Positions 51,855 to 59,374 of a DNA stretch of 64,000 bases are shown here, in pieces (the stretch's first letter is position 1; every line of letters begins with the position of its first letter). The DNA comes from Amaricoccus sp964575795 (GTDB taxonomy: Bacteria > Pseudomonadota > Alphaproteobacteria > Rhodobacterales > Rhodobacteraceae). The stretch covers positions 186,001-250,000 of the forward strand of contig CAZNSP010000001.1 of the NCBI GenBank assembly GCA_964575795.1, written 5' to 3'. Both the position numbers and the translations under genes were made by a program. The notes under the pieces are model-generated. The model saw nothing but the letters and a program-made list of their open reading frames with translations. It was not told the DNA's origin and did no database searches.

Positions 51855-53249
51855 TCAGTCCTTCGGGCCGAGCATGTCCTTCGGCTGCACGACGCGGTCG
51901 AAGGTCTCGGCATCGACGAAGCCGAGCCGGATCGCCTCTTCCTTCAGGGTCGTCCGGTTCTTGTGGGCGGCCTTCGCCACCTTGGTGGCGTTGTCGTAGC
52001 CGATCTCGGGGGCGAGTGCCGTGACCAGCATCAGGCTCTCCCACATCAGCTTCGAGATGCGCTCCTCGTCGGCCTCGATCCCGACCACGCAGTTGTCGGT
52101 GAAGGCCGAGGCCGCGTCGCCGAGCAGCTGCAGCGCCTGCAGCACGTTGTAGACGATGACCGGCTTGTAGACGTTCAGTTCGAAATGCCCCTGGCTGCCG
52201 GCGAAGCCCACGGCCGCGTCGTTGCCCATCACCTGGGCGCAGACCATGGTCAGCGCCTCGGCCTGGGTCGGGTTGACCTTGCCCGGCATGATCGAGGATC
52301 CCGGCTCGTTCTCGGGCAGGATCAGCTCGCCGAGGCCGCAGCGCGGACCGGAGCCGAGCAGGCGAATGTCGTTGGCAATCTTGAAGAGGCTCACCGCCAC
52401 CGTCTTCAGCGCGCCCGACATCTCGACCATCGCGTCGTTCGCCGCCAGCGCCTCGAACTTGTTCGGCGCGGTGACGAACGGGAGCCCGGTCAGCTCGGCG
52501 AGGCGCTTGGCGATCTTCTCGGCGAAACCCTTGCGGGTGTTGAGGCCGGTGCCCACCGCGGTGCCGCCCTGCGCCAGCGGATAGACGTTGTGCAGCGCGT
52601 GGGTGACCCGCTTGATCGACTGCTCCACCTGGAAGGCATAGCCGCCGAATTCCTGGCCCAGCGTCAGCGGCGTCGCGTCCTGGGTATGGGTCCGGCCGAT
52701 CTTGATGATGTCCGCGAACGCCGCCGCCTTGTCGGCGAGCGCCCCGTGCAGCTTGCGCAGCCCCGGCAGCGTCACCTCGTGCGCGAGCATCGCGGTCGCC
52801 ACATGCATCGCGGTGGGATAGGTGTCGTTCGACGACTGGCCCATGTTCACGTGGTCGTTCGGGTGCACCGGCTTCTTCGAGCCCATCTCGCCCCCGAGGA
52901 TCTCGATCGCGCGGTTCGAGATCACCTCGTTCGCGTTCATGTTCGTCTGGGTGCCCGAACCGGTCTGCCAGACCACCAGCGGGAAATGGTCGTCGTGCTT
53001 GCCCGCCGCGACCTCCGCCGCCGCCGCGACGATCGCCTTGCCGATCGTCGGGTCGAGATCGCCGAGCTCCATGTTCACCTCGGCGGCGGCCTGCTTGATC
53101 AGGCCCAGCGCCCGGCGCATCGCCACCGGCTGCTGCTCCCATCCGATCGGAAAGTTCCGGATCGACCGCTGGGTCTGGGCACCCCAGTAGCGGTCGGTCG
53201 GAACCTCGAGCGCGCCGAAGCTGTCGGTTTCCGTGCGCGTCGCGGCCAT
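51855..53249 (-). CDS. fumC: Class II fumarate hydratase
   Basis: 464-residue fumarase C of the TCA cycle (fumarate plus water to malate). Signature GSSIMPGKVNP (about 317-327), SSNDTYPTAMH (about 136-146), and GRTHTQDATPLTLGQE (about 184-199) are exact family blocks. Fe-free, oxygen-stable class. Monocistronic between the protease and DUF3775 genes. Confidence 0.97.
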   Translation of the reverse strand: MAATRTETDSFGALEVPTDRYWGAQTQRSIRNFPIGWEQQPVAMRRALGLIKQAAAEVNMELGDLDPTIGKAIVAAAAEVAAGKHDDHFPLVVWQTGSGTQTNMNANEVISNRAIEILGGEMGSKKPVHPNDHVNMGQSSNDTYPTAMHVATAMLAHEVTLPGLRKLHGALADKAAAFADIIKIGRTHTQDATPLTLGQEFGGYAFQVEQSIKRVTHALHNVYPLAQGGTAVGTGLNTRKGFAEKIAKRLAELTGLPFVTAPNKFEALAANDAMVEMSGALKTVAVSLFKIANDIRLLGSGPRCGLGELILPENEPGSSIMPGKVNPTQAEALTMVCAQVMGNDAAVGFAGSQGHFELNVYKPVIVYNVLQALQLLGDAASAFTDNCVVGIEADEERISKLMWESLMLVTALAPEIGYDNATKVAKAAHKNRTTLKEEAIRLGFVDAETFDRVVQPKDMLGPKD

Positions 53250-53418
53250 GTCTCATCCCCCGTCTGGCTGTTTGTCGCCCGCGGTATACCGACCGCGGCC
53301 ACCGAGTCCAATCCGATTGTCCAAGAGCCGATCCCGCCCGCCGCGTCCTTGACCGAAGTCAACGCGTGCCTCCGTCGGTTTCGTGCTAGGATCGCATGGA
53401 ATCTTCCGAGGACGCCCC

Positions 53419-53829
53419 ATGGACGAACTGTCGATCCACCCCGAGTTCCTGCAGAGCCTGATCCTCAAGACCCGCGCCCTGATGGCGCAGGAGGAGATGG
53501 TCTCGCCCGATTCCGGCTCCAACCCCACCGACGACGAAGGGCCGGCGGTGCTGCAGGAAAGCCCCGACAACCCGCTGCGCGCCGAACTGATCGGCGAGAT
53601 CGAGGATCTGGAGCCCGACCAGCAGGCCGAACTGGTGGCGCTCATGTGGATCGGCCGCGGCGACATGGAGCCCGAGGAATGGGACGAGGCCGTGGCCTTG
53701 GCCGTCGAACGGCACGAGAGCTCGACCGGGGAATACCTCCTGTCCCATCCGCACGTGGCCGACCACTGGGACGAGGGGCTCGACCGGCTCTTCGACGGCA
53801 GCGACCTGGTGGAGACCGGCGAATACTGA
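53419..53829 (+). CDS. DUF3775 family protein
   Basis: 136 residues, acidic. The conserved DUF3775 core is LIGEIEDLEPDQQAELVALMWIGR-type sequence (about 55-78) followed by EEWDEAVALA and the C-terminal HPHVADHWDEGLDRL. Soluble and helical; function unknown. ATG 53419 is chosen over an upstream GTG/ATG that adds non-conserved residues. Followed by the next gene after 4 bases. Confidence 0.8.
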   Translation: MDELSIHPEFLQSLILKTRALMAQEEMVSPDSGSNPTDDEGPAVLQESPDNPLRAELIGEIEDLEPDQQAELVALMWIGRGDMEPEEWDEAVALAVERHESSTGEYLLSHPHVADHWDEGLDRLFDGSDLVETGEY

Positions 53830-53833
53830 TGCC

Positions 53834-54274
53834 ATGGAAGCCGAGATCGACCTCTCCCCTGCGCGCCTGATCCGCTGGCTCCGGGACGAGCTCGGGCGGG
53901 ACGTGCCGCGCGTCGCCGCCCGGTGCACGCGCGAGTTCGTGTCCGAGCCGACCGACGGCCCGGTGGCCGCCGGCGACGAATACGGCGATCTGTCCGCGAC
54001 CCTCACCATCGGCGTGATCGAACTCGCGCCCGCGGGCGGTCAGGTCGGCTGGCGGCTCACCCTGCGCCTCGAGGACCCGCTCGGCGCGCATCTGCCCGAG
54101 GACGGCCCCGTTCCGGACGGCCCCGAGCCGGTCTCCCTCACCGATTTCGCGGCGGCCTTCGCCGCGGCCGACGACATGGCCGCCACGGTCATGCTTGAGG
54201 CCGACAGCCCCGAGGCACGGCGCAAGGCCGAGCGCATCATCGCCCACATCCTCGCGGACGGCGAATCGGCCTGA
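53834..54274 (+). CDS. Hypothetical protein
   Basis: 146 residues I do not recognise: acidic, soluble, no membrane segment. Begins EAEIDLSPARLIRWLRDELG, central ATLTIGVIELAPAGGQVGWRL (beta-like), and a helical C-terminus with EARRKAERIIAHIL. Four bases after the DUF3775 gene, so co-expressed. Ends three bases before the convergent sspB. Confidence 0.65.
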   Translation: MEAEIDLSPARLIRWLRDELGRDVPRVAARCTREFVSEPTDGPVAAGDEYGDLSATLTIGVIELAPAGGQVGWRLTLRLEDPLGAHLPEDGPVPDGPEPVSLTDFAAAFAAADDMAATVMLEADSPEARRKAERIIAHILADGESA

Positions 54275-54277
54275 GGT

Positions 54278-54751
54278 TCAGTGCTTGCGGAACTTGTCGA
54301 GGCTCACGACCTCGCCCTCGCCGGCGGGACGGGGCTTCGCGGGTTTTGCGGGTTTCGCCTCGGGCGCGGGCGCGTCCGGGGCCACGGCCTCGCCCTCCTC
54401 ATGCGCATCGAACTTCAGGCCGAATTCCACGCTGGGGTCGACGAAGGTCTTGATCGCGTCGAACGGCACCACGATCGGCTCGGGCACGTTGCCGAAGTTC
54501 AGCGTCACCGAGAACCGGTCCTTCATCACAGCGAGGTCCTGGAACCATTCCTGCAGGACGATCGTCATCTCCTCCGGATAGCGGTGGCGCAGCGAATCGG
54601 CCATGTCGACGCCCGGGTGGGTCGTGTCGAAGGTGATGAAGAAGTGGTGCTTGCCGGGAAGTCCCTCACGCGCGACCTGCGTCAGCACGTCCGACAGGAA
54701 CCGGCGGAGCGCCTTCTGCATCAGCTGCCCGTAGTTGATTCCTTTGGCCAT
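54278..54751 (-). CDS. sspB: SspB family ClpXP adaptor
   Basis: 157 residues. INYGQLMQKALRRFL (5-19) and HHFFITFDTTHPGVDM (about 35-50) are conserved alpha-class SspB blocks, which recognise ssrA-tagged substrates; the disordered Ala/Pro/Lys linker (about 120-148) ends in VVSLDKFRKH, the ClpX-binding tail. Start 54751 is the conserved start. The tmRNA gene lies about 180 bases upstream on the same strand, so tag source and tag receptor are neighbours. Confidence 0.93.
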   Translation of the reverse strand: MAKGINYGQLMQKALRRFLSDVLTQVAREGLPGKHHFFITFDTTHPGVDMADSLRHRYPEEMTIVLQEWFQDLAVMKDRFSVTLNFGNVPEPIVVPFDAIKTFVDPSVEFGLKFDAHEEGEAVAPDAPAPEAKPAKPAKPRPAGEGEVVSLDKFRKH

Positions 54752-54930
54752 TCCGCCCCGGCTCCCTGCCTGCGGTCCAGACCTTAACCGATTCTCTCGC
54801 AGAGGAAAGATCGTTCTGCGGCGAATCTTTCCGGCCCGCCCCGATCCGCCGCCGAGGGCGGCCCGGGTCCGCAGCGCGCGCCCGCGGCCATCCACGCGGA
54901 ACGGTCGAAACGAAAGGGGAGGGGGGTAGG

Positions 54931-55254
54931 TGCAGGCTTCTGTTGCCAGGTGCCTGCGGACCCCGCCAAGACCTGCTACAGCCTTGGACTTAGGTTTCGG
55001 TTTGGCTACCGCTTACGCGGCAACGGCCACCGGAGCACGGTTGTCGTTGGCAACTGTACTTTTCGGACCGATAACGGTGGTACCTCACCGAGCAGCAAAA
55101 CGACCTTTTAACGCACGTCGATCCTGTTTCGCCCCCATACGTCGCCCAACGCGCGATCTTTGGTGGAGGCGCGGGAGTACTGCCCTCCCGGTCCGAAACG
55201 TCTATTCCGTCGTCCGTCTACCGCCATAGTCGTCGGAACCGAAGCCCTGCCGAC
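54931..55254 (-). ncRNA. ssrA: Circularly permuted two-piece tmRNA
   Basis: On the minus strand the acceptor part comes first and ends GCGCCTCCACCA (CCA at 55163-55161); a 24-base intervening loop (55160-55137) follows, then the coding part starts GGGGGCGAAACAGGATCGACG (55136). The two acceptor strands GGGGGCG and CGCCTCC pair. The tag frame at 55051-55013 encodes ANDNRAPVAVAA then TAA. A hairpin GCAGGC...GCCTGC (54957-54932) marks the probable 3' end. Permutation and tag are those of Alphaproteobacteria. Ends of the mature pieces are approximate; the 5' end is set by the promoter. Confidence 0.95.
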
Positions 55255-55260
55255 AGGCTG

Positions 55261-55289
55261 AAGATAGGCCCTCGCCCGCGGCCCTTCAA
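55261..55289 (-). promoter_or_regulatory. ssrA: tmRNA promoter
   Basis: TTGAAG (55289-55284), 17 bases, TATCTT (55266-55261), giving a start near 55254. The -35 box overlaps the last bases of the upstream hypothetical gene (stop at 55286). Confidence 0.75.
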
Positions 55290-55621
55290 GTGTCTTCCGG
55301 ACGCCCGCGCCGGCCGAGGAGCGCGGCCGCCAGCACCGCCGCCGCCACCTCGCGGCGCGCCCGCGATTCGCGGTCGAGCGCCACGGGACAGACCTCGCCC
55401 GCCAGCACCCGCCCGCCGAGTTCCAGCGCGAGGATGAGGTCGAGGTCGTCGGCCGGTCCCGCCCATCCCTCGCCGAGCACCCGGTCGAGCAGGATGCGCT
55501 CGAAGTCCGCCGGTTCGCGCACCGGCCATCCCGCCCGCGCCGCGGCCGCGGGCAGGTCCTGCCCGATCATCCGCGCCCAGGCCGCGTGCAAGCTGTCTGC
55601 AAATCTGTCCCGCTGGTCCAT
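55286..55621 (-). CDS. Hypothetical protein
   Basis: 111 residues, not recognised. Soluble, Arg/Ala-rich helices; begins DQRDRFADSLHAAWARMIGQ and contains FERILLDRVLGEGW and a late ARREVAAAVLAAALLGRRG. ATG 55621 is preferred to an upstream start at 55762 that adds a proline/arginine tail with no support. Same strand as tmRNA, immediately upstream. Confidence 0.55.
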   Translation of the reverse strand: MDQRDRFADSLHAAWARMIGQDLPAAAARAGWPVREPADFERILLDRVLGEGWAGPADDLDLILALELGGRVLAGEVCPVALDRESRARREVAAAVLAAALLGRRGRPEDT

Positions 55622-55825
55622 CGCTGCCGATCCGTCCCGCGTATGCCCGTATCTAGCGCGCGATGCGCCTTCGGCCATGCCGCGACCTGTCGGGTGCGAC
55701 ACCGGGACTGCCTGCTCCGGAAAAAGACTGCGGTCTGGGTCGCGGAGCGATGCGTCCCGCAATCCAGACCGGCCCCTGGTGGGGTCTTAGACGTGGATCG
55801 GTCTCCCGAGAGCCACTCACGACCC

Positions 55826-56263
55826 TCAGATGGGCCCGTCGAGGTGCCGTGTCAACCGGTGCAGCCCCAGCCCCGCCAGCACGCAGCCGCGCACCTCCGT
55901 CATCACCGCGTCGTCGAGCGGCTCCAGCAGGTAGTGCTGCTTGCCCTCGGTATCCTTGCCAAGTCGGAACAGGTCCAGCCGGTGGAACCCCACGGTGTTG
56001 ATCATGTCGCCCTTCACCCAGATGTCGTCGCTGGCCCAGGGCAGGGGCAGGGCAGGGCGCAGGTCGATCCGCGCGTGATAGCTCATGATCGGATCGGGGG
56101 TTGTCAGGCTCAGTGCCACCACCGTGCAGACCGGCGCGCGCGCGCGGATGCGCGGGCTGAGCACGATCACCGGACGCCGCTTGACCATCTCGGGCTCGCG
56201 GAACCCGCCCGAGAAGTCGCAGAGCACGACCGTGCCCGGGCGGGGATGTTCCTGGATCGGCAT
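55826..56263 (-). CDS. MazF/PemK-family toxin without adjacent antitoxin
   Basis: 145-residue SH3-like barrel protein. PGTVVLCDFSGGFREPEMV (9-27) and KRRPVIVLSPR (about 28-38) match the PemK/MazF opening, VCTVVALSLTT (about 45-55) and VKGDMINTVGFHRLDLFRL (about 83-101) the core. An endoribonuclease by family. No antitoxin gene is visible: the 78 bases before it and 204 after contain no small RHH or AbrB-like frame. It is longer than canonical MazF, with a C-terminal LDGPI tail; solitary housekeeping-like MazF homologues are common in this group. Confidence 0.82.
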   Translation of the reverse strand: MPIQEHPRPGTVVLCDFSGGFREPEMVKRRPVIVLSPRIRARAPVCTVVALSLTTPDPIMSYHARIDLRPALPLPWASDDIWVKGDMINTVGFHRLDLFRLGKDTEGKQHYLLEPLDDAVMTEVRGCVLAGLGLHRLTRHLDGPI

Positions 56264-56341
56264 GCACGGCCTCCGGTCAGAGCGGGGCCGATGCTAGACC
56301 CCGCCCGCCGATCTGGCCAGAGTGTCCGGCACTTGCGCCGG

Positions 56342-56533
56342 TCAGCGGCCGCAGGTGTTGATGCCGAGCAGCGTATAGGCCGGGCAGAAGTTGAGCGCGG
56401 CGGTCACGATCGGGATGATCCCGATCCATCCCCAGGCACCGATCGTGCCGGTCAGCGCCAGCACGATCAGGAGCGCGCCCACGGCGAAACGGGCGATACG
56501 GTCGGCGGTTCCCATGTTCTTCGTGAATTGCAT
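56342..56533 (-). CDS. DUF2892 (YgaP-like) small membrane protein
   Basis: 63 residues from ATG 56533 (MQFTKN). Two membrane helices: about 14-34 and 36-54 with the GxGxxNxC-type motif NFCPAYTLLGINTC. DUF2892 domains often accompany rhodanese or sulfur transfer genes. Two ATGs occur in tandem; GGAGGA lies 5 bases from the second, supporting 56533 over 56536. Follows the SulP gene end directly (shared bases TCA/CAT at 56533-56536). Confidence 0.82.
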   Translation of the reverse strand: MQFTKNMGTADRIARFAVGALLIVLALTGTIGAWGWIGIIPIVTAALNFCPAYTLLGINTCGR

Positions 56534-58290
56534 CATGTCCTCCTAGGGGTCGGGTTGGTGCGCTCGCGCAGCAGGGTCTGCCGTGCCAGGTCGGGGTTGA
56601 TGCTCGCGATGGCATCGTATTGCGCCAGATGGATCTCGCCGGTCAGTTCCTCAAGGAAGTGCGACCTTCTGAGCCGGTCCATCACCGGGCCCTTCACCTC
56701 CGAGAGGTGAAAGGTGATCCCGCCGTCCTTGAGCCGGTGGTTGATCGCCTCGAGGCTTTCCAGCGCGGAGGCATCGATGAAGTTCACCGCCGGACAGACG
56801 AGGATCACATGGCGGACGGACGGATTCTCCGCCACCGCGTCGTTGATCCGGTCCTCGAGGAAACGCGCGTTCGGAAAGTAGAGGCTCTCGTCAACGCGCA
56901 GCGAGAAGATCGCCGGGTCGGTCACCACGCTGTGCCGCTCGACGTTGCGGAAATGCTCGGTCCCCGGCACCTGTCCCACGACCGCGGCATGGGGCCGCGA
57001 GGTGCGCCACAGGTGCAGCAGGATCGACAGCGCGACACCTGCGACCAGCCCCGCCTCGACGCCCTGCACCAGCGTCAGCAGGATCGTCGCCGCCATGGCC
57101 GCGAAATCCGCCCGCGAATAGGCCCAGGTCCGCTTCAGCGCGCCGAGGTCCACCAGCGACAGCACGGCGACGATGATCGTCGCGGCCAGCGTCGCGTTCG
57201 GCAGGAAATGGAGATACGGCGTCAGGAAGATCGTCGCCAGCGCGATTCCGACCGCGGTGAAGGCGCCCGCCGCCGGCGTCTGGGCGCCCGCGTCGAAATT
57301 CACCACCGACCGCGCGAAGCCGCCCGTCACCGGAAACCCGCCCGAGACCGCCGCCCCCACGTTCGAGGCGCCGAGCGCGATCAGTTCCTGGTCCGGGTCG
57401 ATCCGCTGCCGCCGCTTCGCCGCCAGCGTCTGCGCGACCGAGATCGTCTCGACATAGCCGACGATCGAGATGAGGAGCGCAGGGACCAGGATCGCAGTCC
57501 AGAGGCCGGGATCGAACGGCGGGACGACCGGCGTCGGCAGCCCCCGAGGGATCGCGCCGACGATGCTCACCCCCATCCCGTCGAGCGCCAGTGCCCAGAC
57601 CGCCCAGGTCGTCGCGGCGATCGCCACCACCGGCCCGATCCGCGTCAGGAAATCCGCGAGCCCCGGCCCCATTCCCAGCCCGCGCAGCGCCGGCTTCAGC
57701 CGGGTGCGCACGGCGAAGAGGAATCCGAGCGTGCCGAGGCCGATGACCGCCGTCACCCAGTTCACCTGCCCGAGGTTGCCCACGATCGCCAGCACGATCT
57801 CGTAGAGGTTGTGCCCCCCCGCCGGCACGCCGAAGATGTGCTTCAGCTGCCCCGCCGCGATCAGGATGCCCGAGGCGGTGATGAAGCCCGAGATGACCGG
57901 ATGGCTGAGGAAGTTCGCGAGGAACCCCAGCCGCAGGAACCCCATCCCGAGCAGCATCAGCCCCGACAGGAACGCGAGCGCGCTCGCCGCCCCGAGATAT
58001 TCCGGCGTGCCCTGCGCGGCGAGGTTGCCGACGCTCGCCGCCGTCATCAGCGACACCACCGCCACCGGCCCCACGGCCAGCGTGCGCGATGTGCCGAAGA
58101 TCGCGTAGAGCACCAGCGGCGCGATGGAGGCATAGAGGCCCACCTGCGCCGGCAGCCCGGCGAGCAGCGCATAGGCCAGCGACTGCGGGATCAGCATGAT
58201 CGTGACGATCACCGCCGCGGTCAGGTCGGCGGTCAGCGTCCGCCCGTCGTACCGGGCACCCCAGTCGAGGATCGGAAAGTACCGTCTCAC
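56533..58290 (-). CDS. SulP family inorganic anion transporter
   Basis: 585-residue SLC26/SulP transporter with about 12-14 helices (about 20-430) and a C-terminal STAS domain (about 455-565, with AVNFIDASALESLEAIN). Conserved SulP blocks are MLIPQSLAYALLAGLPAQVGLYAS (about 33-56), and ASNVGAAVSGGFPVTGGFARS. Likely imports sulfate; bicarbonate or other anions are possible. Downstream of the TIGR01244-type gene (33 bases) and coupled to DUF2892. Confidence 0.9.
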   Translation of the reverse strand: MRRYFPILDWGARYDGRTLTADLTAAVIVTIMLIPQSLAYALLAGLPAQVGLYASIAPLVLYAIFGTSRTLAVGPVAVVSLMTAASVGNLAAQGTPEYLGAASALAFLSGLMLLGMGFLRLGFLANFLSHPVISGFITASGILIAAGQLKHIFGVPAGGHNLYEIVLAIVGNLGQVNWVTAVIGLGTLGFLFAVRTRLKPALRGLGMGPGLADFLTRIGPVVAIAATTWAVWALALDGMGVSIVGAIPRGLPTPVVPPFDPGLWTAILVPALLISIVGYVETISVAQTLAAKRRQRIDPDQELIALGASNVGAAVSGGFPVTGGFARSVVNFDAGAQTPAAGAFTAVGIALATIFLTPYLHFLPNATLAATIIVAVLSLVDLGALKRTWAYSRADFAAMAATILLTLVQGVEAGLVAGVALSILLHLWRTSRPHAAVVGQVPGTEHFRNVERHSVVTDPAIFSLRVDESLYFPNARFLEDRINDAVAENPSVRHVILVCPAVNFIDASALESLEAINHRLKDGGITFHLSEVKGPVMDRLRRSHFLEELTGEIHLAQYDAIASINPDLARQTLLRERTNPTPRRT

Positions 58291-58323
58291 GATTCCCCCT
58301 CGGGGCGCCCAGGCCCCCGGTCT

Positions 58324-58650
58324 TCAGCGCGCCAGCGACCAGAGGTTCTGGCAGCGCGCGCCGGACCGGCAGTAGGCCAGCACCGGCTTCGGCAGTTCCG
58401 CCATCGCGGCCTTGAACGCCGCGACATCCTCCTCGAAGATGCTGCCCGAGATAACCGGCACATAGGCGACCTTCATCCCGCGGGCCTCGGCCTCGGCCGC
58501 GATCACGGCGAATTCCGTCTGGTCCGGGCCCTCGCCGTCGGGGCGGTTGCACATGATCGACCGGAAGCCCCGCGCCGCGATCTCGGCCACGTCCTCGACA
58601 CCGATCTGGGGCGCCACGCTGTAATCGGGGGTGATCTGGGTCAGGTTCAT
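58324..58650 (-). CDS. TIGR01244 family sulfur transferase/phosphatase-like protein
   Basis: 108-residue DSP/rhodanese-related protein. LAYCRSGAR (about 95-103) has the Cys-x5-Arg P-loop of cysteine phosphatases and sulfur transferases. The N-terminal NLTQITPDYSVAPQI is typical of the BLH-linked family (DUF442). Start 58650 is the family start. In other bacteria the domain is fused or adjacent to persulfide dioxygenase genes; here it precedes the SulP and DUF2892 genes, giving a small sulfur-linked group. Confidence 0.85.
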   Translation of the reverse strand: MNLTQITPDYSVAPQIGVEDVAEIAARGFRSIMCNRPDGEGPDQTEFAVIAAEAEARGMKVAYVPVISGSIFEEDVAAFKAAMAELPKPVLAYCRSGARCQNLWSLAR

Positions 58651-58774
58651 GGTCGCGATCGTCCTTTGCGCGTTGGAAGGCGGTCCCGCCCGACTAGCAC
58701 AGTCCTTCGGGGCCCGACAGTTGCCCGGATATGGCGAGGGCACCAACACATGTCAATAGTTGAATGTGAATCGG

Positions 58775-59236
58775 TCAGACCGGCAGCGCCGTCGTGCTCT
58801 TGATCTCCTCCATCGACAGGGTGGAGGTGACGTTGAAGATGCTGACCTCCTTGATCAGCGCCTGGTAGAACGTGTCATAGGCCCGCGCGTTCGGCACCCG
58901 TACCTTCAGGATGTAGTCGATCTCGCCCGCCAGCCGGTGCGCCTCGACCACCTCGGGGCGGGCCTGCACCGCCTTCAGGAACCGCGCCAGCCACTCGGCG
59001 TCGTGCTGCGAGGTGCGGATCAGCACGAAGAAGCAGGCCTCGAGCCCCAGCTTCTCCGGATCGACGATCGCGACCTCGGCCTTGATCAGTCCCGAGGCCT
59101 TCATCTTGCGGATGCGATTCCACACCGGCGTCTTCGAGGCCCCCACCCGCCGGGCGATTTCCTCGAGCGGCATGCTCGCGTCCTTCTGCAGCAGCGCAAG
59201 GATGTTCCGGTCCAGGGCGTCCAGCTGCTCCGTCAT
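58775..59236 (-). CDS. Lrp/AsnC family transcriptional regulator
   Basis: 153 residues. N-terminal winged HTH (about 5-55, with ALDRNILALLQKDASMPLEE and ARRVGASKTPVWNRIRKM) and C-terminal RAM/AsnC ligand domain (about 68-145, with EAHRLAGEIDYILKV). Divergent from cysG over 138 bases with inverted repeats, so it is the likely regulator of the sulfite reductase operon, sensing an amino acid such as cysteine; the effector is not predicted. Confidence 0.9.
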   Translation of the reverse strand: MTEQLDALDRNILALLQKDASMPLEEIARRVGASKTPVWNRIRKMKASGLIKAEVAIVDPEKLGLEACFFVLIRTSQHDAEWLARFLKAVQARPEVVEAHRLAGEIDYILKVRVPNARAYDTFYQALIKEVSIFNVTSTLSMEEIKSTTALPV

Positions 59237-59280
59237 TCCCGCTTTCTCCTCCGATCGCGGACGACCGTCCGCAGCGCGCC

Positions 59281-59346
59281 ATCAGATCGGAACATTTTCC
59301 TTATTTCAAGCCACCGATTGAGAGTATCAAGGAAAATATCCTATCC
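59281..59346. promoter_or_regulatory. lrp/cysG divergent regulatory region
   Basis: Two features stand out. (1) ATTTTCCTT (59294-59302) and AAGGAAAAT (59329-59337) form perfect 9-base arms around 26 bases; within lies TTGA-GAGTA-TCAA (59318-59330). (2) On the minus strand TTGAAA (59309-59304), 17 bases, TCTGAT (59286-59281) is a good lrp promoter, and on the plus strand TTGAGA (59318-59323), 17 bases, CTATCC (59341-59346) a weaker cysG promoter. Repeat arms lie in both spacers, fitting shared control by the Lrp protein. Confidence 0.55.
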
Positions 59347-59374
59347 TTGCCGGGAATTTCCGCAAGGGTGACGC

